Positions 9,701 through 17,521 of a stretch of DNA of 32,121 nucleotides are shown in pieces. This DNA comes from an uncultured Lachnospira sp. (GTDB lineage Bacteria > Bacillota > Clostridia > Lachnospirales > Lachnospiraceae). The DNA is taken from assembly GCA_946186125.1 (NCBI GenBank), contig CAMHLZ010000041.1, positions 1 to 32,121 of the forward strand. Reading direction: 5' to 3'. The notes under the pieces are model-generated. The model had not been told where the DNA came from and did no database searches. It saw nothing but the letters and a program-made list of their open reading frames with translations. The position numbers and the translations under genes were made by a program. How positions within the stretch are numbered: position 1 is the stretch's first letter; each line of letters opens with the position of its first letter.

Positions 9701-12700
9701 CACATATTATTAACAAATACCCCTGTTCCATTTTGATAATCAGAATCATTGTATACAACACATGCATCAACATTTTTAATCTGCTGTATAAATGACATCA
9801 TAAAAATAGCCACAGATTGTCCGAAAGCTATATTATATTTTTCGCAACAATTTTTATCTATAAAAATTGTTAATTTAAAATTAGTATTCTTTTCCTCCTT
9901 AAGTTTCATTAAGAATGCCTGTGCCTGCATATAAAGTGCCTCTTTAGCAAATTGAGAAATTGTATATCTCACAAAAACAGTATTCTGACTTTTATCCCAA
10001 TGATCCTGTAAAATATCTACTTCATCATAAAAAACGTCATACTTAACCATTTCATTCTCAGCATTCTTTTCCCAGATCCATTTGTGCTTCAGTGATGAAT
10101 TAAAATCTTTAAATAACGAATCACTAAAGCCTCCAAACGGGTACTCAGGCAAATCCACATGATTATAATTAATTCCTGCGTAAATTTTGTCCAAACAAAT
10201 ATTTTTGCAATTCTTTACAATTTCTATAATGCTCTGACAAAATACTTCTTCTTTATTTTCTTTTGGAGTAAGCATACCAATTCCTTTTATATCGGGATGT
10301 TTTGATTTCAACATATTAATTAATGCCGTATTTCCTCCACATTCGATAGCAACTTCTGCATTTTGCTCTATGGCAACATTTATACATTCCTCAAAACGTA
10401 CAGGTTCTATCAGGTGACGTGCCCAGTATTTGCATGTGTAAGTATCAACAAGCTCACCATTAACATTTCCGATAATAGGAATTTTAGTTTTCTCAAACGT
10501 TATTGCTTCTAATTCTTTTTCAAATTTCTTTGCCGCCTCTTCAAACATTGGCGTGTGAAATGCGGCAGCCACAGATAATTCTCTGTACATTATATTTTCA
10601 CGCGAAAGTTCTTTCATAAATGACTGTAATTTTTCTTTTTCGCCACCCACAACTATATGGCTTATATTAAATGCTGAATAGAAAACTCCATATTTTTTAA
10701 CTAATTCATCTAACTTGTCCCGTCCTGCAAAAACAGCCGTCATACCACCGCTGCCATTGTATTCTGACATTAGCTTTCCACGTATGGCAACTATCTTCAC
10801 TGCTTCTTCCAACGTAACAACTTCCGCCAGTGCAGCCGCAATCCACTCACCAATACTGTGTCCAATCATTGCAAACGGCTTAAGCCCGGCCTGTATCAAC
10901 ATATATCCCAGAGAATATCCGACACTGAAAATAATCGCCTGCGCTCTTTCAGTGGCAACCATGTCTTCCTGTGTTGAATACAATAATTTAACAATACTGA
11001 TTCCTAACTCTTTTTCAAATAATTCACTGCAATAATCTAATTTTTCTTTAAATACCGGCATGGTTTCATAAATATTTTTCGCCATTCCAAAATATTGCGA
11101 CCCCTGTCCGGTAAATAATAATAGTTTTTTACTTTCCTGACGAGAAAAAACTTCTTCTCCGTAATCCAACAAACAATTATTTTTTATCTTTAATGGTAAT
11201 ATGTATTTTTCTTCAAGCGAAATTTTATTCTCACAAAATGCAACATCATAAATATTGGATATTTTAATCAAATCAACAATCTGGTTCTTTCTTCTTGTAA
11301 TACACCCCTCGTTATGAGCACCAATAAACATAGGATATTCAAACATTGTATTAATTGTATTAATTCTATTACTCTTGTTATACGCTTCTCCATTTTCTAA
11401 AATCAGATGAGCGTTCGTTCCTCCAAAACCAAATGAATTAATTGCCGCATATTTAAACTCCTGTAAACTCTGATTCTCAGTCGGAATGTAAAATGGTGAA
11501 TGTTCTATTTGTAACTTGCGGTTAGGTTTCTCGAAATTTGCCTGTTTATATATTGTTTTATCTTTCATCATTCCGATTATTTTAATGATACTTGCAATAC
11601 CAGAAGCACTTATTGAATGTCCAATGTTTGATTTTACACTTCCAAGTGCAACGGCCTGCTCCGGTACATCCCAATTTGCAAATACCTGTGACAAAGAATT
11701 AAATTCACTAAGGTCTCCAATTTTCGTACCTGTTCCATGTGCTTCCATGTACCTAATCTCTTTTGGTGATATACCTGATTTATTATAAAATTCTGTTATG
11801 ACCTTTCTCTGCCTGTTAGGATTCGGAGCCATAACTCCCATAGTATGTCCATCATTATTAATCACACTTCCACGTATAACAGCGTGAATATAATCATGAT
11901 CTCTTACAGCGTCCTCTAATCTTTTTAATAGTATAAGACCCGCTGCCTCTCCCGGCACAAATCCATCTGCCCTATCATCAAATGCTCTTAGGTTACCTGA
12001 TTTTGATAAAGCACCTGCAGCACAAAATCCCATTATAGCAGAAGGAGTATTATGAAGATAAATTCCACCCGCAACAGCCATATCGCTTTCTTCTAATCTC
12101 AGTAACTGACACGCATGATGAACGGCAATCAGTGATGATGAGCATGCCGTGTCAATAACCATACTCGGTCCGGTAAGATTAAATTCATGTGATATACGCC
12201 CTGCTATCAGATTTGTAATAGAATCCGGTAAGTAATTATTATGCCAGCTTGGATTTCCAAATTTTTCAAACATTTTTAATCTTAAATCTTCTTCTAACTG
12301 AAAAAATCTGGTATACATTCCATGCAGCTCGTTAGACGAACTCTGACTCGCTCCCATATAAACTGCTATATTTTTCCCATAATAGTCTTTCTTAGAATAA
12401 CCCGCCTGATCGAAAAGTTTTTTTGTAAGCTGCAACATCACCCTCTGCTGTGGATCTAAAACAATTGCTTCTTCTTTAGTCATATTAAAATATTCGTAAT
12501 CGAATTTTTTATTATTCTCTATAAACCCACCGGCATTACAATATATTTTAAACTTTTCATTGCTGTCATCTGTCATAAACCGCGATTGTTCCCAACGTTC
12601 TTCAGGTATATCGGTAATACTTATCTTTCCATCTTTTAAATTCTTCCAATAGTCAGCAACCGTATCTGCTCCCGGAAACAATCCGCTTATTCCTATAATC

Positions 12701-12723
12701 GCAATATCTAAATCTCTTCTCAT
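6703..12723 (-). CDS. Polyketide synthase KS-AT-KR-ACP-KS
   Basis: This 2006-residue multidomain synthase has, in order: KS1 (Cys194 in DTACSSS, His329 in EAHGTGT, His369 in NIGHS); AT (about 534-835, GHSIGE with Ser623, AFHTP with His723); KR (TGGNGNLG at 1043-1050, YASAN with Tyr1179 and Asn1183); ACP (LGLDSL, Ser1327); and KS2 (Cys1569, His1704, His1742), followed by a tail of about 185 residues. Both KS triads are intact, so both should condense. The AT motif suggests malonyl-CoA. No DH or ER is seen, so module 1 should give a beta-hydroxy unit. Module 2 is split: its KS is here, its carriers open the next gene, and it has no AT of its own. The ATG follows the flavin transferase stop by 21 bases, with AAGGCGG as RBS. 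Confidence 0.93.
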   Translation of the reverse strand: MRRDLDIAIIGISGLFPGADTVADYWKNLKDGKISITDIPEERWEQSRFMTDDSNEKFKIYCNAGGFIENNKKFDYEYFNMTKEEAIVLDPQQRVMLQLTKKLFDQAGYSKKDYYGKNIAVYMGASQSSSNELHGMYTRFFQLEEDLRLKMFEKFGNPSWHNNYLPDSITNLIAGRISHEFNLTGPSMVIDTACSSSLIAVHHACQLLRLEESDMAVAGGIYLHNTPSAIMGFCAAGALSKSGNLRAFDDRADGFVPGEAAGLILLKRLEDAVRDHDYIHAVIRGSVINNDGHTMGVMAPNPNRQRKVITEFYNKSGISPKEIRYMEAHGTGTKIGDLSEFNSLSQVFANWDVPEQAVALGSVKSNIGHSISASGIASIIKIIGMMKDKTIYKQANFEKPNRKLQIEHSPFYIPTENQSLQEFKYAAINSFGFGGTNAHLILENGEAYNKSNRINTINTMFEYPMFIGAHNEGCITRRKNQIVDLIKISNIYDVAFCENKISLEEKYILPLKIKNNCLLDYGEEVFSRQESKKLLLFTGQGSQYFGMAKNIYETMPVFKEKLDYCSELFEKELGISIVKLLYSTQEDMVATERAQAIIFSVGYSLGYMLIQAGLKPFAMIGHSIGEWIAAALAEVVTLEEAVKIVAIRGKLMSEYNGSGGMTAVFAGRDKLDELVKKYGVFYSAFNISHIVVGGEKEKLQSFMKELSRENIMYRELSVAAAFHTPMFEEAAKKFEKELEAITFEKTKIPIIGNVNGELVDTYTCKYWARHLIEPVRFEECINVAIEQNAEVAIECGGNTALINMLKSKHPDIKGIGMLTPKENKEEVFCQSIIEIVKNCKNICLDKIYAGINYNHVDLPEYPFGGFSDSLFKDFNSSLKHKWIWEKNAENEMVKYDVFYDEVDILQDHWDKSQNTVFVRYTISQFAKEALYMQAQAFLMKLKEEKNTNFKLTIFIDKNCCEKYNIAFGQSVAIFMMSFIQQIKNVDACVVYNDSDYQNGTGVFVNNMWLKYDGSCWYKRVIKPVNNLKTGESFKLDKQNILITGGNGNLGKKVCEYLMKETSCNVVVLGRRENVSFNEPRMYYFPCDITDYNQVCEVRKNIEQTVGKIDIIFHFAGLINQNDICTLEDDFEEIKTVIAPKVQGTINLDSVWNDDELQLMVLLSSISATDTKWAKGLADYASANGFLNGFAYSSKKNVLALNYALMNAENGIDQNLDNEVKEKIMHKNNLTLLNMDQVINTFFSCISEYTDNETIHIFENYYGSEEKCQVTVPEVKTETKSVQKVSGNFDSKKDVSKAEFYKILDSFIDEKIDDNNEQTNFMELGLDSLTGIKMIERIKEELSINIYPTVIFEYQTPEQLYDYVYENSGMSATKIEETDVREKDSMDDKVAIVGLALRAPEVENLEDLWDVVKNKKVVLKEISPSHFVTASTDKEYIGGEIKEVYEFDPMFFGISPAEAKCIDPQQRMLLKVAYEALQDASLISDVNKKIGVYVGSEQNTYSEQFNNGRYLKILEQCMNRAEDVEKIKDVLAAVTMKPDAVSGNSMNELAARVSYTFGLRGPSMVVNTACSSSLVALSIACGDIKNGNVHAAVVGGVNLNLSDAPYVSMNELGALSPTNKCRPFDEKADGMMLGEAVVCIALKRYKEAKACGDYIYGIIDDVTTNNNGKTQGITVPTVMGEKEVMDDLISKNPEVAQKIRYIDAHGTATPLGDPVEITAIQKAYQDYASQLVYIGSSKGNFGHPLAASGIFSLVKGLAIFEHDEIPPVAGMDNVSKYVELTDKFKIADKRIKISDENYCVGINAFGFGGTNAHVVIENYRNKLKTELDFPQLICFSAYSETMVRDFARFIREQVQDERTDIGGIIRKLNQNTRQFAYKAAFVANSIDDLCSKLDLIAEGKSDKEIYRGCVRKKGSSIKVCVEKNDSEYLKQLADSYVKGNTLDFQNRYAGFHTSKKLSFYSQNEYKVNQKNYFEKKKIEIKKIDFCQIISMKEAEQLLGHVKRGKRS

Positions 12724-12744
12724 AATAAATAATCCGCCTTTCTG

Positions 12745-13659
12745 CTACACATCCAAAATATATTCTTTCTTCTTTATCTCTGTTGTAAAATGCTTATCTC
12801 CGTTTTTAAATATAAATACCGCTGCTATTCCATCTCTTTCACACTCTTCTATCGCATCTAACCCCTTTATGTAATAATACGTTGCTAAGCAATCGCACAA
12901 AAATCCATCCTTATGACAAACAGTCACACTGCAAAATGTTGAATATGCCGGATAACCTGTATTCATGTCTATAATATGATGATATTTTTTTCCATCCTTA
13001 GAAAAGCACTGAATATAATCTCCGGAAGTCACAATTGATAAATCCCTGACTCCGGATAATGTAATATATGTGTTATTCACCGGATTTTTAATTTTCACTT
13101 CTTTACCAATATCTTCTTTTGTATACACAAGAATATTTCCGCCAAGATTTAAAACCATACTGTTAATTCCTTTTGTATTCATGTATTTTTCTTTTATATA
13201 ACCTGCAACATATCCTTTTGCACAACTGCCTAAATCAATCGAATTTTCTTCATTAACCCTGACAAATCTTCCTCTTATCAGCATATCCGCATGTCTGTGT
13301 CTTTCACATAATTTTTCTATGTCTGACTTTTCCGGTAAATTCTGTGTTAACAGTGCTATTTTCCACGCAGAAGCATAAATGCCCGAAAACAAACTGAATT
13401 TCTTTTCTTTTTCACAGGTGAAAATATATGATTTTTTTAAGATATCAGCTGTGTATGGCTCTACATACCTCCATCTGTTCTTACACTTATTCAATTTATG
13501 AATTGTACTTTTATCACTGAATATACTCCATTTTTTTTCAAATATCCCAATATCTTTAATAATTTGAAAAAGCAATTTTTGTACTATTCTCTTAGATTCT
13601 CCATCTATCTCCACGAACATAAGGCTATTCATACTAAAAAAATATCTACTTTCTTTCAT
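12745..13659 (-). CDS. ApbE-like FAD:protein FMN transferase, cytosolic form
   Basis: The 304-residue protein carries the ApbE hallmarks: EKKWSIFSDKSTIHKLN near the N terminus, DLGSCAKGYVAG (142-153), LGGN (172-175), TSGDYIQCF (211-219), YHHIIDMNTGYPA (226-238) and DCLAT (256-260), the last matching the metal-binding DALST/DALAT motif. Such enzymes cut FAD and transfer FMN to Thr/Ser of an SGATxxT-type site. Usual ApbE proteins are exported lipoproteins; this one has no signal peptide or lipobox, so it probably works in the cytosol. Its likely target is the FMN-binding protein encoded at 1787-2122. It is the first gene of the operon. GGAGG lies 14 bases upstream of the ATG, longer than normal, so initiation may be modest. 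Confidence 0.85.
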   Translation of the reverse strand: MKESRYFFSMNSLMFVEIDGESKRIVQKLLFQIIKDIGIFEKKWSIFSDKSTIHKLNKCKNRWRYVEPYTADILKKSYIFTCEKEKKFSLFSGIYASAWKIALLTQNLPEKSDIEKLCERHRHADMLIRGRFVRVNEENSIDLGSCAKGYVAGYIKEKYMNTKGINSMVLNLGGNILVYTKEDIGKEVKIKNPVNNTYITLSGVRDLSIVTSGDYIQCFSKDGKKYHHIIDMNTGYPAYSTFCSVTVCHKDGFLCDCLATYYYIKGLDAIEECERDGIAAVFIFKNGDKHFTTEIKKKEYILDV

Positions 13660-13698
13660 ACATACTCTTCATTCCTCCATTGCACCATTAGTATGCTT

Positions 13699-13727
13699 AA
13701 TGTACCACTATTGTTTGCAAATGTCAA
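13699..13727 (-). promoter_or_regulatory. Promoter of the PKS/NRPS operon
   Basis: On the minus strand TTGACA (13722-13727) is followed after 17 bases by TACATT (13699-13704), preceded by TGG, an extended -10. It is the only strong promoter pattern between the first gene of the operon and the terminator behind it. The -10 region overlaps a short inverted repeat (CATTA...TAATG, 13687-13702), which could be an operator. Confidence 0.75.
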
Positions 13728-13747
13728 ATAGTTTTGTATTTTTTTTA

Positions 13748-13785
13748 TAAAAAAATAACGCCTGATTTTTCACTTCAGACGTTAT
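13748..13785 (-). terminator. Intrinsic terminator after the first VWA gene
   Basis: An 11-bp stem (13755-13765 with 13775-13785, one G-U pair) with a 9-base loop is followed on the minus strand by a run of T. It ends transcription of the gene at 13799-14488 and insulates the biosynthetic operon promoter just downstream. Confidence 0.8.
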
Positions 13786-13798
13786 CATTTTTATACAA

Positions 13799-14488
13799 CT
13801 ATCGTTTTGCCTTATTTCTTCCTGCTCTGCTGTTATAATCGGCTACTATCTCCTCATCCCAGCCACTTTCTGCAAGACACTCATCTACTTCTTGTACACT
13901 TGTTGCCCTCATTACAGAGCAAACTGCTTTTGCTACTCCGGCATACACATTTCTTGTTCCTAATTCATCATGAACATAATTGACAGTCCTGTTCTTTTTT
14001 ATTCCCAATTTTCCCGCCTCACCGTAGGCATCAATATTTGCACCTATAAACATGAACTCCCAGCCTTCTTTTTTTTGCTGTTTCTCAATCATTTTTTTTA
14101 TCTTGCCATAAGAATACTGGCAGCTTGCATTCTCTTTGCCATCAGTTGTTATTATGAAAATAGTTTTTTCTGGTCTGTCTTCTTCTCTCGCATATTTATG
14201 TATGTTCTTTATGTGATTAATAGCTCCTCCTACGGCGTCAAGAAGTGCCGTGCATCCTCTGACATAATACTCTTCTTCCGTCATCACCGGAACATCATTT
14301 ACGTTAATTCTGTCATGAAGAACCTCACATTGATTATCAAAAAGTAATGTTGATACCAACCCTTCACCTTCAACTTTTTTCTGCTTTTCCATCATTGAAT
14401 TGAATCCTCCGATTGTATCTGCCTCCAGGCCACTCATTGAACCGCTTCTGTCCAAAATATAAACTATTTCTGTTAATCCTCTTCTCAT
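13799..14488 (-). CDS. TerY-like VWA domain protein (copy 1)
   Basis: The 229-residue protein is one von Willebrand factor A domain with a complete metal-ion site: DRSGS at residues 13-17, Thr80 in RGCTALLDA, and Asp116 in TTDGKEN. There is no signal peptide, so it is cytosolic, as TerY-type proteins of stress systems are. It is nearly the same length as, and by eye about 80% identical to, the gene at 31387-32073. AGGAGG lies 7 bases before the ATG. The neighbour upstream is a macro-domain protein, separated by 197 bases that hold an Rpn gene remnant. The role is unknown; VWA proteins of this type usually act as protein-binding or assembly factors. Confidence 0.85.
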   Translation of the reverse strand: MRRGLTEIVYILDRSGSMSGLEADTIGGFNSMMEKQKKVEGEGLVSTLLFDNQCEVLHDRINVNDVPVMTEEEYYVRGCTALLDAVGGAINHIKNIHKYAREEDRPEKTIFIITTDGKENASCQYSYGKIKKMIEKQQKKEGWEFMFIGANIDAYGEAGKLGIKKNRTVNYVHDELGTRNVYAGVAKAVCSVMRATSVQEVDECLAESGWDEEIVADYNSRAGRNKAKR

Positions 14489-14544
14489 AATAATTACCTC
14501 CTAAATTTACTCTTTACAATTTGTCTGTTTGTTATGAGTAAATG

Positions 14545-14581
14545 ATATCATCCGGAGGCATATAATTGGTCAACCCGGATG
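14545..14581 (-). promoter_or_regulatory. Candidate promoter and inverted repeat for VWA copy 1
   Basis: TTGACC (14568-14573), 17 bases, then TGATAT (14545-14550) on the minus strand; the -10 is weak. A perfect 7-bp inverted repeat, CATCCGG (14549-14555) and CCGGATG (14575-14581), flanks the -35 and spacer and could bind a regulator. Confidence 0.4.
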
Positions 14582-14599
14582 CGACTGCTGATTTTTTTA

Positions 14600-14683
14600 T
14601 TATTTAAAAGTTCTTGCTTCATCATATTCTGTTATACACATTCTCTTTACCTCCGCTGTATTTGCTAATAAAAACGGTTTTAT
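14600..14683 (-). pseudogene. C-terminal remnant of an Rpn-type nuclease gene
   Basis: A 27-codon open stretch ending in TAA reads IKPFLLANTAEVKRMCITEY then DEARTFK. It matches the IKPFLLSNVAEVKRMCIKEY then DEAETL part near the C terminus of the complete Rpn-like protein at 22784-23608, with only a few changes. There is no start codon or RBS, and the rest of the gene is missing. It begins 3 bases after the macro gene, so it is debris from a deleted second copy. Confidence 0.75.
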
Positions 14684-14685
14684 TT

Positions 14686-15840
14686 TTACCCCTTTGATAA
14701 CGGGTCAAGTCCGTAATCAAAAAGCACTATATCTATCTTTATAACATTGTAATCTTCGTGTTCTATAAAATATTCCACCACTGCATCTGTCTGTGAAATC
14801 GGCGATAAAGCATAACCTGCAAGTTGCAGAAAATCTATCGTTTCGTCCAAATTCAAATGCAGTCCTACGGCAAGAGCCAATATTTTGTTTTTTGAAGGTT
14901 TTACCTGGTCTTTTAAAAGTTTGCTAAAATATTGTTTTGAAATATTGGCAGTGGCATAAACCTCAGAGTTTTTAAGTCCTTTTTTATTTATCAACTGAGT
15001 AATATGCTTTGCTAAGGATTCTTTATATATTCCCTGTAGTCTGCTTTCAAGAGACATATTTTTATCTATCGAAGAGCGTTCTTTTGCAGGAGCAGATTCG
15101 CATTTATTTTGTTGTTTTGCCGCTCCTAAAAATGCACCTGTTAAAGCCGCAGCAAAACGTCCGGATTTTTTATTTTTGCTTTCTGATTCACACTCTTCAG
15201 ACCTGTAAATTTCGCTATCTTCCAGTATTTCTTCATCACATTTTACTGACCGGCATATGGCGCTATCTTCCGGAATTTCTTCATCGCAGTACTCTGCCTC
15301 AAGAGCTTTGCCTACATAACGGCTATCTATAAAACTTTCAACTGTCTCATAGATTTCACCTGAAATCTTATAAGCATATTCTGTAAAAACTACAAGCGTG
15401 ATTTCCATTTCGTGATTCTCTAAAAATTCCCTGAATGAATCAACTGCTATCTTTAATCCAAGTTCCTTGGGAAATCCATAAGTTCCGGTAGCCATCAAAG
15501 GAAAAGCAATAGACTCGCATTTATGCTCATACGCAAGTTTAAGTGAATTGTCATAGCATTTACGTAATATACCGATTTCCCCATGATTGCCATCCTGCCA
15601 CCGAGGTCCCGAAGAATGAATAACGTATTTTGCAGGCAGTTTAAATGCGGGCGAAATTGCTACTTCGCCCAGCGCAAGTGAGCCTATTTTTTTTCTTTCA
15701 TTAAGCAAATCTGCCGAACCGGCGGCTTCATATATAGCACGCTCTACACCATCACCTATTAAAGCCTCCGGGTTCGCCGTATTTACTATAGCATCAGCTT
15801 TTACTTTTGTAATATCATTTCTGATTATTTGAAATGGCAT
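14686..15840 (-). CDS. Macro domain protein with C-terminal HTH
   Basis: Residues 1 to about 165 form a macro domain (ADP-ribose binding or hydrolysing), shown by IVNTANPEALIGDGVERAI (18-36) and the phosphate-loop MATGTYGFP (116-124). A charged linker has two copies of a 16-residue repeat (CDEEIPEDSAICRSVK at 185-200 and CDEEILEDSEIYRSEE at 201-216). Residues about 270-345 look like an XRE-type helix-turn-helix (NSEVYATANISKQYFSKLLK). The start ATG lies inside the end of the small upstream gene (26-base overlap), with GGAG 8 bases before it. A reader or eraser of ADP-ribose that also binds DNA is the literal reading of its domains. Downstream lies the VWA gene. Confidence 0.85.
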   Translation of the reverse strand: MPFQIIRNDITKVKADAIVNTANPEALIGDGVERAIYEAAGSADLLNERKKIGSLALGEVAISPAFKLPAKYVIHSSGPRWQDGNHGEIGILRKCYDNSLKLAYEHKCESIAFPLMATGTYGFPKELGLKIAVDSFREFLENHEMEITLVVFTEYAYKISGEIYETVESFIDSRYVGKALEAEYCDEEIPEDSAICRSVKCDEEILEDSEIYRSEECESESKNKKSGRFAAALTGAFLGAAKQQNKCESAPAKERSSIDKNMSLESRLQGIYKESLAKHITQLINKKGLKNSEVYATANISKQYFSKLLKDQVKPSKNKILALAVGLHLNLDETIDFLQLAGYALSPISQTDAVVEYFIEHEDYNVIKIDIVLFDYGLDPLSKG

Positions 15841-16066
15841 ATTTATCTCTCCGTTCTGATATCTTTATAATTTTATTGTTATCATCCAGGAACACAAAAT
15901 CCCCTTCGTTAATGTCCTTCTCATACAACTCTGAATCTGATATTTTCATGCTAATCTCAAAACCGCTCTCATCGAGCAGAATAACTTTATCCATAGCAAT
16001 ATAATCATCCAAACGGTCCTCGCAACCATAGTCCGGTTCCATTATTTTTTTTACAATATATAACAT
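15815..16066 (-). CDS. Small acidic protein of unknown function (copy A)
   Basis: This 83-residue protein is acidic and has no membrane segment. It is clearly paralogous to the gene at 25230-25442: both share IMEPDYGCE, DDYIAMDKVILLDES and ISDSELYEKDINEGD. It has no family I can name. The shared MEPDYGC-to-VFLD core may be a small beta-rich fold. The gene has its own RBS (GCAGGA, 8 bases upstream) and overlaps the macro-domain gene by 26 bases, so the two are co-translated. The last 15 residues (SERRDKYAISNNQK region) are not shared with the paralogue. Confidence 0.7.
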   Translation of the reverse strand: MLYIVKKIMEPDYGCEDRLDDYIAMDKVILLDESGFEISMKISDSELYEKDINEGDFVFLDDNNKIIKISERRDKYAISNNQK

Positions 16067-16109
16067 AACTAAATCCTGCTTTCTTTTTCATGTAGTATTT
16101 TTTTATTTT

Positions 16110-16138
16110 ATTTTAATTCTAATCATCTTTTACTGCAA
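16110..16138 (-). promoter_or_regulatory. Candidate promoter for the small acidic/macro gene pair
   Basis: TTGCAG (16133-16138), a 17-base spacer and TAAAAT (16110-16115) on the minus strand, about 45 bases before the ATG at 16066. Confidence 0.5.
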
Positions 16139-16194
16139 CAACGTTTTGCTTCATTCAGAAAAATCTCACAGTTTGAAAATGCTGTTATTTTTTG

Positions 16195-16223
16195 TTGACT
16201 AACTAAAGTTTCAATGCTAATAT
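16195..16223 (+). promoter_or_regulatory. Promoter of the RelA/SpoT-like gene
   Basis: TTGACT (16195-16200), 17 bases, TAATAT (16218-16223), about 62 bases before the ATG at 16286. It is divergent from the promoter of the macro-domain operon. Confidence 0.6.
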
Positions 16224-16285
16224 AACCTTAACGGCAAAGAAGGCGTTCGCTTTTTTTGTCGTATTTTTTTGGAGGTAATAAAAGT

Positions 16286-17275
16286 ATGATAACATTAAAT
16301 GACTATCTATTTTCAGGTAATACTGTACTAAAAATACTTCATCAATATTCTGAAGATTTAAAAGAACATGCTAAAACAACACATAATTCCATAGATTTTG
16401 CCCATTCAAATTTTCTTATCCAGGTTATCGAGCTTTTAGAGCACAACGACTTTCTGACTTCTCAATCTCAAAGGATTAAAGAATTTTACAAACTTATGAC
16501 ACTTGAATATCCTTTTCTCGCCTTTACTTTTAAAGGGCGCATAAAATCATTGATACGCGCTGAAGAAAAATTCAATTGGTATATTCTTCGATACATCTAC
16601 AAACAATATGAAGCCAAAGGAGAATTTCCTTCTGAAGCTGAAATTAAAAATAACCTAATCCGATTCAGAGACCTTATAGCATACAGAGTCGTTATCTCTT
16701 TACCTGTCTGTCATTTGAAAAACCATGATGACAGAGAAAAAATGGAATTAAAATATCTCTATGAAATTGCGGAGATTCTTCCGGAATTTTTAGAGGAACG
16801 TGGATTTACAGCCGAGGTATCGGGATTTACAACCGAACAATCTTCAATTTACCTGAGTGCAAACGTAAAACAATACTATCGTGATTATATAGAGTTTCCA
16901 CGTCCTTCCGGTTATCAGTCGCTACATATTACGTTTTATGATAATATTGCAAGATGCTATACCGAAGTTCAGCTTCGCACAAAAGATATGGATGATTATG
17001 CCGAAATCGGAGCGGCAAATCATTTTAATTATGAACAGAATCAGGAATCAAATCGTTCAAAACGAAATTTTATTCCTGAAGGTGAATGTATATATTTTGA
17101 CGAAGCCTATGAACGTCTTATGAAATTGCAGAAACTTGATTTATCAAAAGTAGATGTCAACATGTTTAAAGCTTATTCTGATAATCTTATGAATGATGGA
17201 TGCGGACTTTTCAGAGGCAGGCAGATTTTGCCTTTTGAGCATTTATCAAGGTTTCAAAATGATATTTTAGATTAG
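16286..17275 (+). CDS. RelA/SpoT-domain nucleotide pyrophosphokinase-like protein
   Basis: The 329-residue protein carries the RelA/SpoT synthetase motifs: FKGRIKS (82-88), FRDLIAYRVV (127-136, acidic Asp129), PRPSGYQSLHIT (205-216) and TEVQLRTKDMDDYAEIGAANHF (226-247). No HD hydrolase, TGS or ACT domain is present, so it is synthetase-only, but it is longer than the usual small alarmone synthetases (about 210-250) because of N- and C-terminal extensions. It may make (p)ppGpp or pyrophosphorylate another target, as some toxin relatives do. The start is the ATG at 16286 with GGAGG 9 bases upstream; an in-frame TTG ten codons earlier has no RBS. It is the only clear plus-strand gene in the window. 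Confidence 0.85.
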   Translation: MITLNDYLFSGNTVLKILHQYSEDLKEHAKTTHNSIDFAHSNFLIQVIELLEHNDFLTSQSQRIKEFYKLMTLEYPFLAFTFKGRIKSLIRAEEKFNWYILRYIYKQYEAKGEFPSEAEIKNNLIRFRDLIAYRVVISLPVCHLKNHDDREKMELKYLYEIAEILPEFLEERGFTAEVSGFTTEQSSIYLSANVKQYYRDYIEFPRPSGYQSLHITFYDNIARCYTEVQLRTKDMDDYAEIGAANHFNYEQNQESNRSKRNFIPEGECIYFDEAYERLMKLQKLDLSKVDVNMFKAYSDNLMNDGCGLFRGRQILPFEHLSRFQNDILD

Positions 17276-17521
17276 AACCAGTATAGTCGTTTTAAATTAA
17301 CCCTACTTAATATTTAGGATATGATTTCACTCTGTAAGGCGAAGGAATGAGGCGTAGCGGTGGCTACGTCGAGACTTTCAGATATGTGCTATTTGGATAA
17401 ACAGACAAACATTTATAAAATCCGGCTGATTTCTTTGACATGTTAATATACGTAGGTATGATTAACTTTATTCTACTTTTTCACGCTACCTGCTTAAGCA
17501 TTCCGAATGCAAAATCCGATG
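17276..17521. other. Non-coding stretch with a GC-rich hairpin
   Basis: No gene is seen in these 246 bases. A hairpin with GCGTAGC (17352-17358) and GCTACGT (17363-17369) stands out against the AT-rich background, but no T run follows, so it is not a clear terminator. The remaining sequence shows no convincing reading frame. Confidence 0.5.

Noticed and set aside
16256-16285. TTG start ten codons before the RelA/SpoT-like gene
   Set aside because: No RBS precedes it, while GGAGG lies 9 bases before the ATG at 16286; the TTG reading runs through the RBS itself.
17352-17369. Terminator of the RelA/SpoT-like gene
   Set aside because: The hairpin lacks a T tract and lies about 80 bases after the stop.
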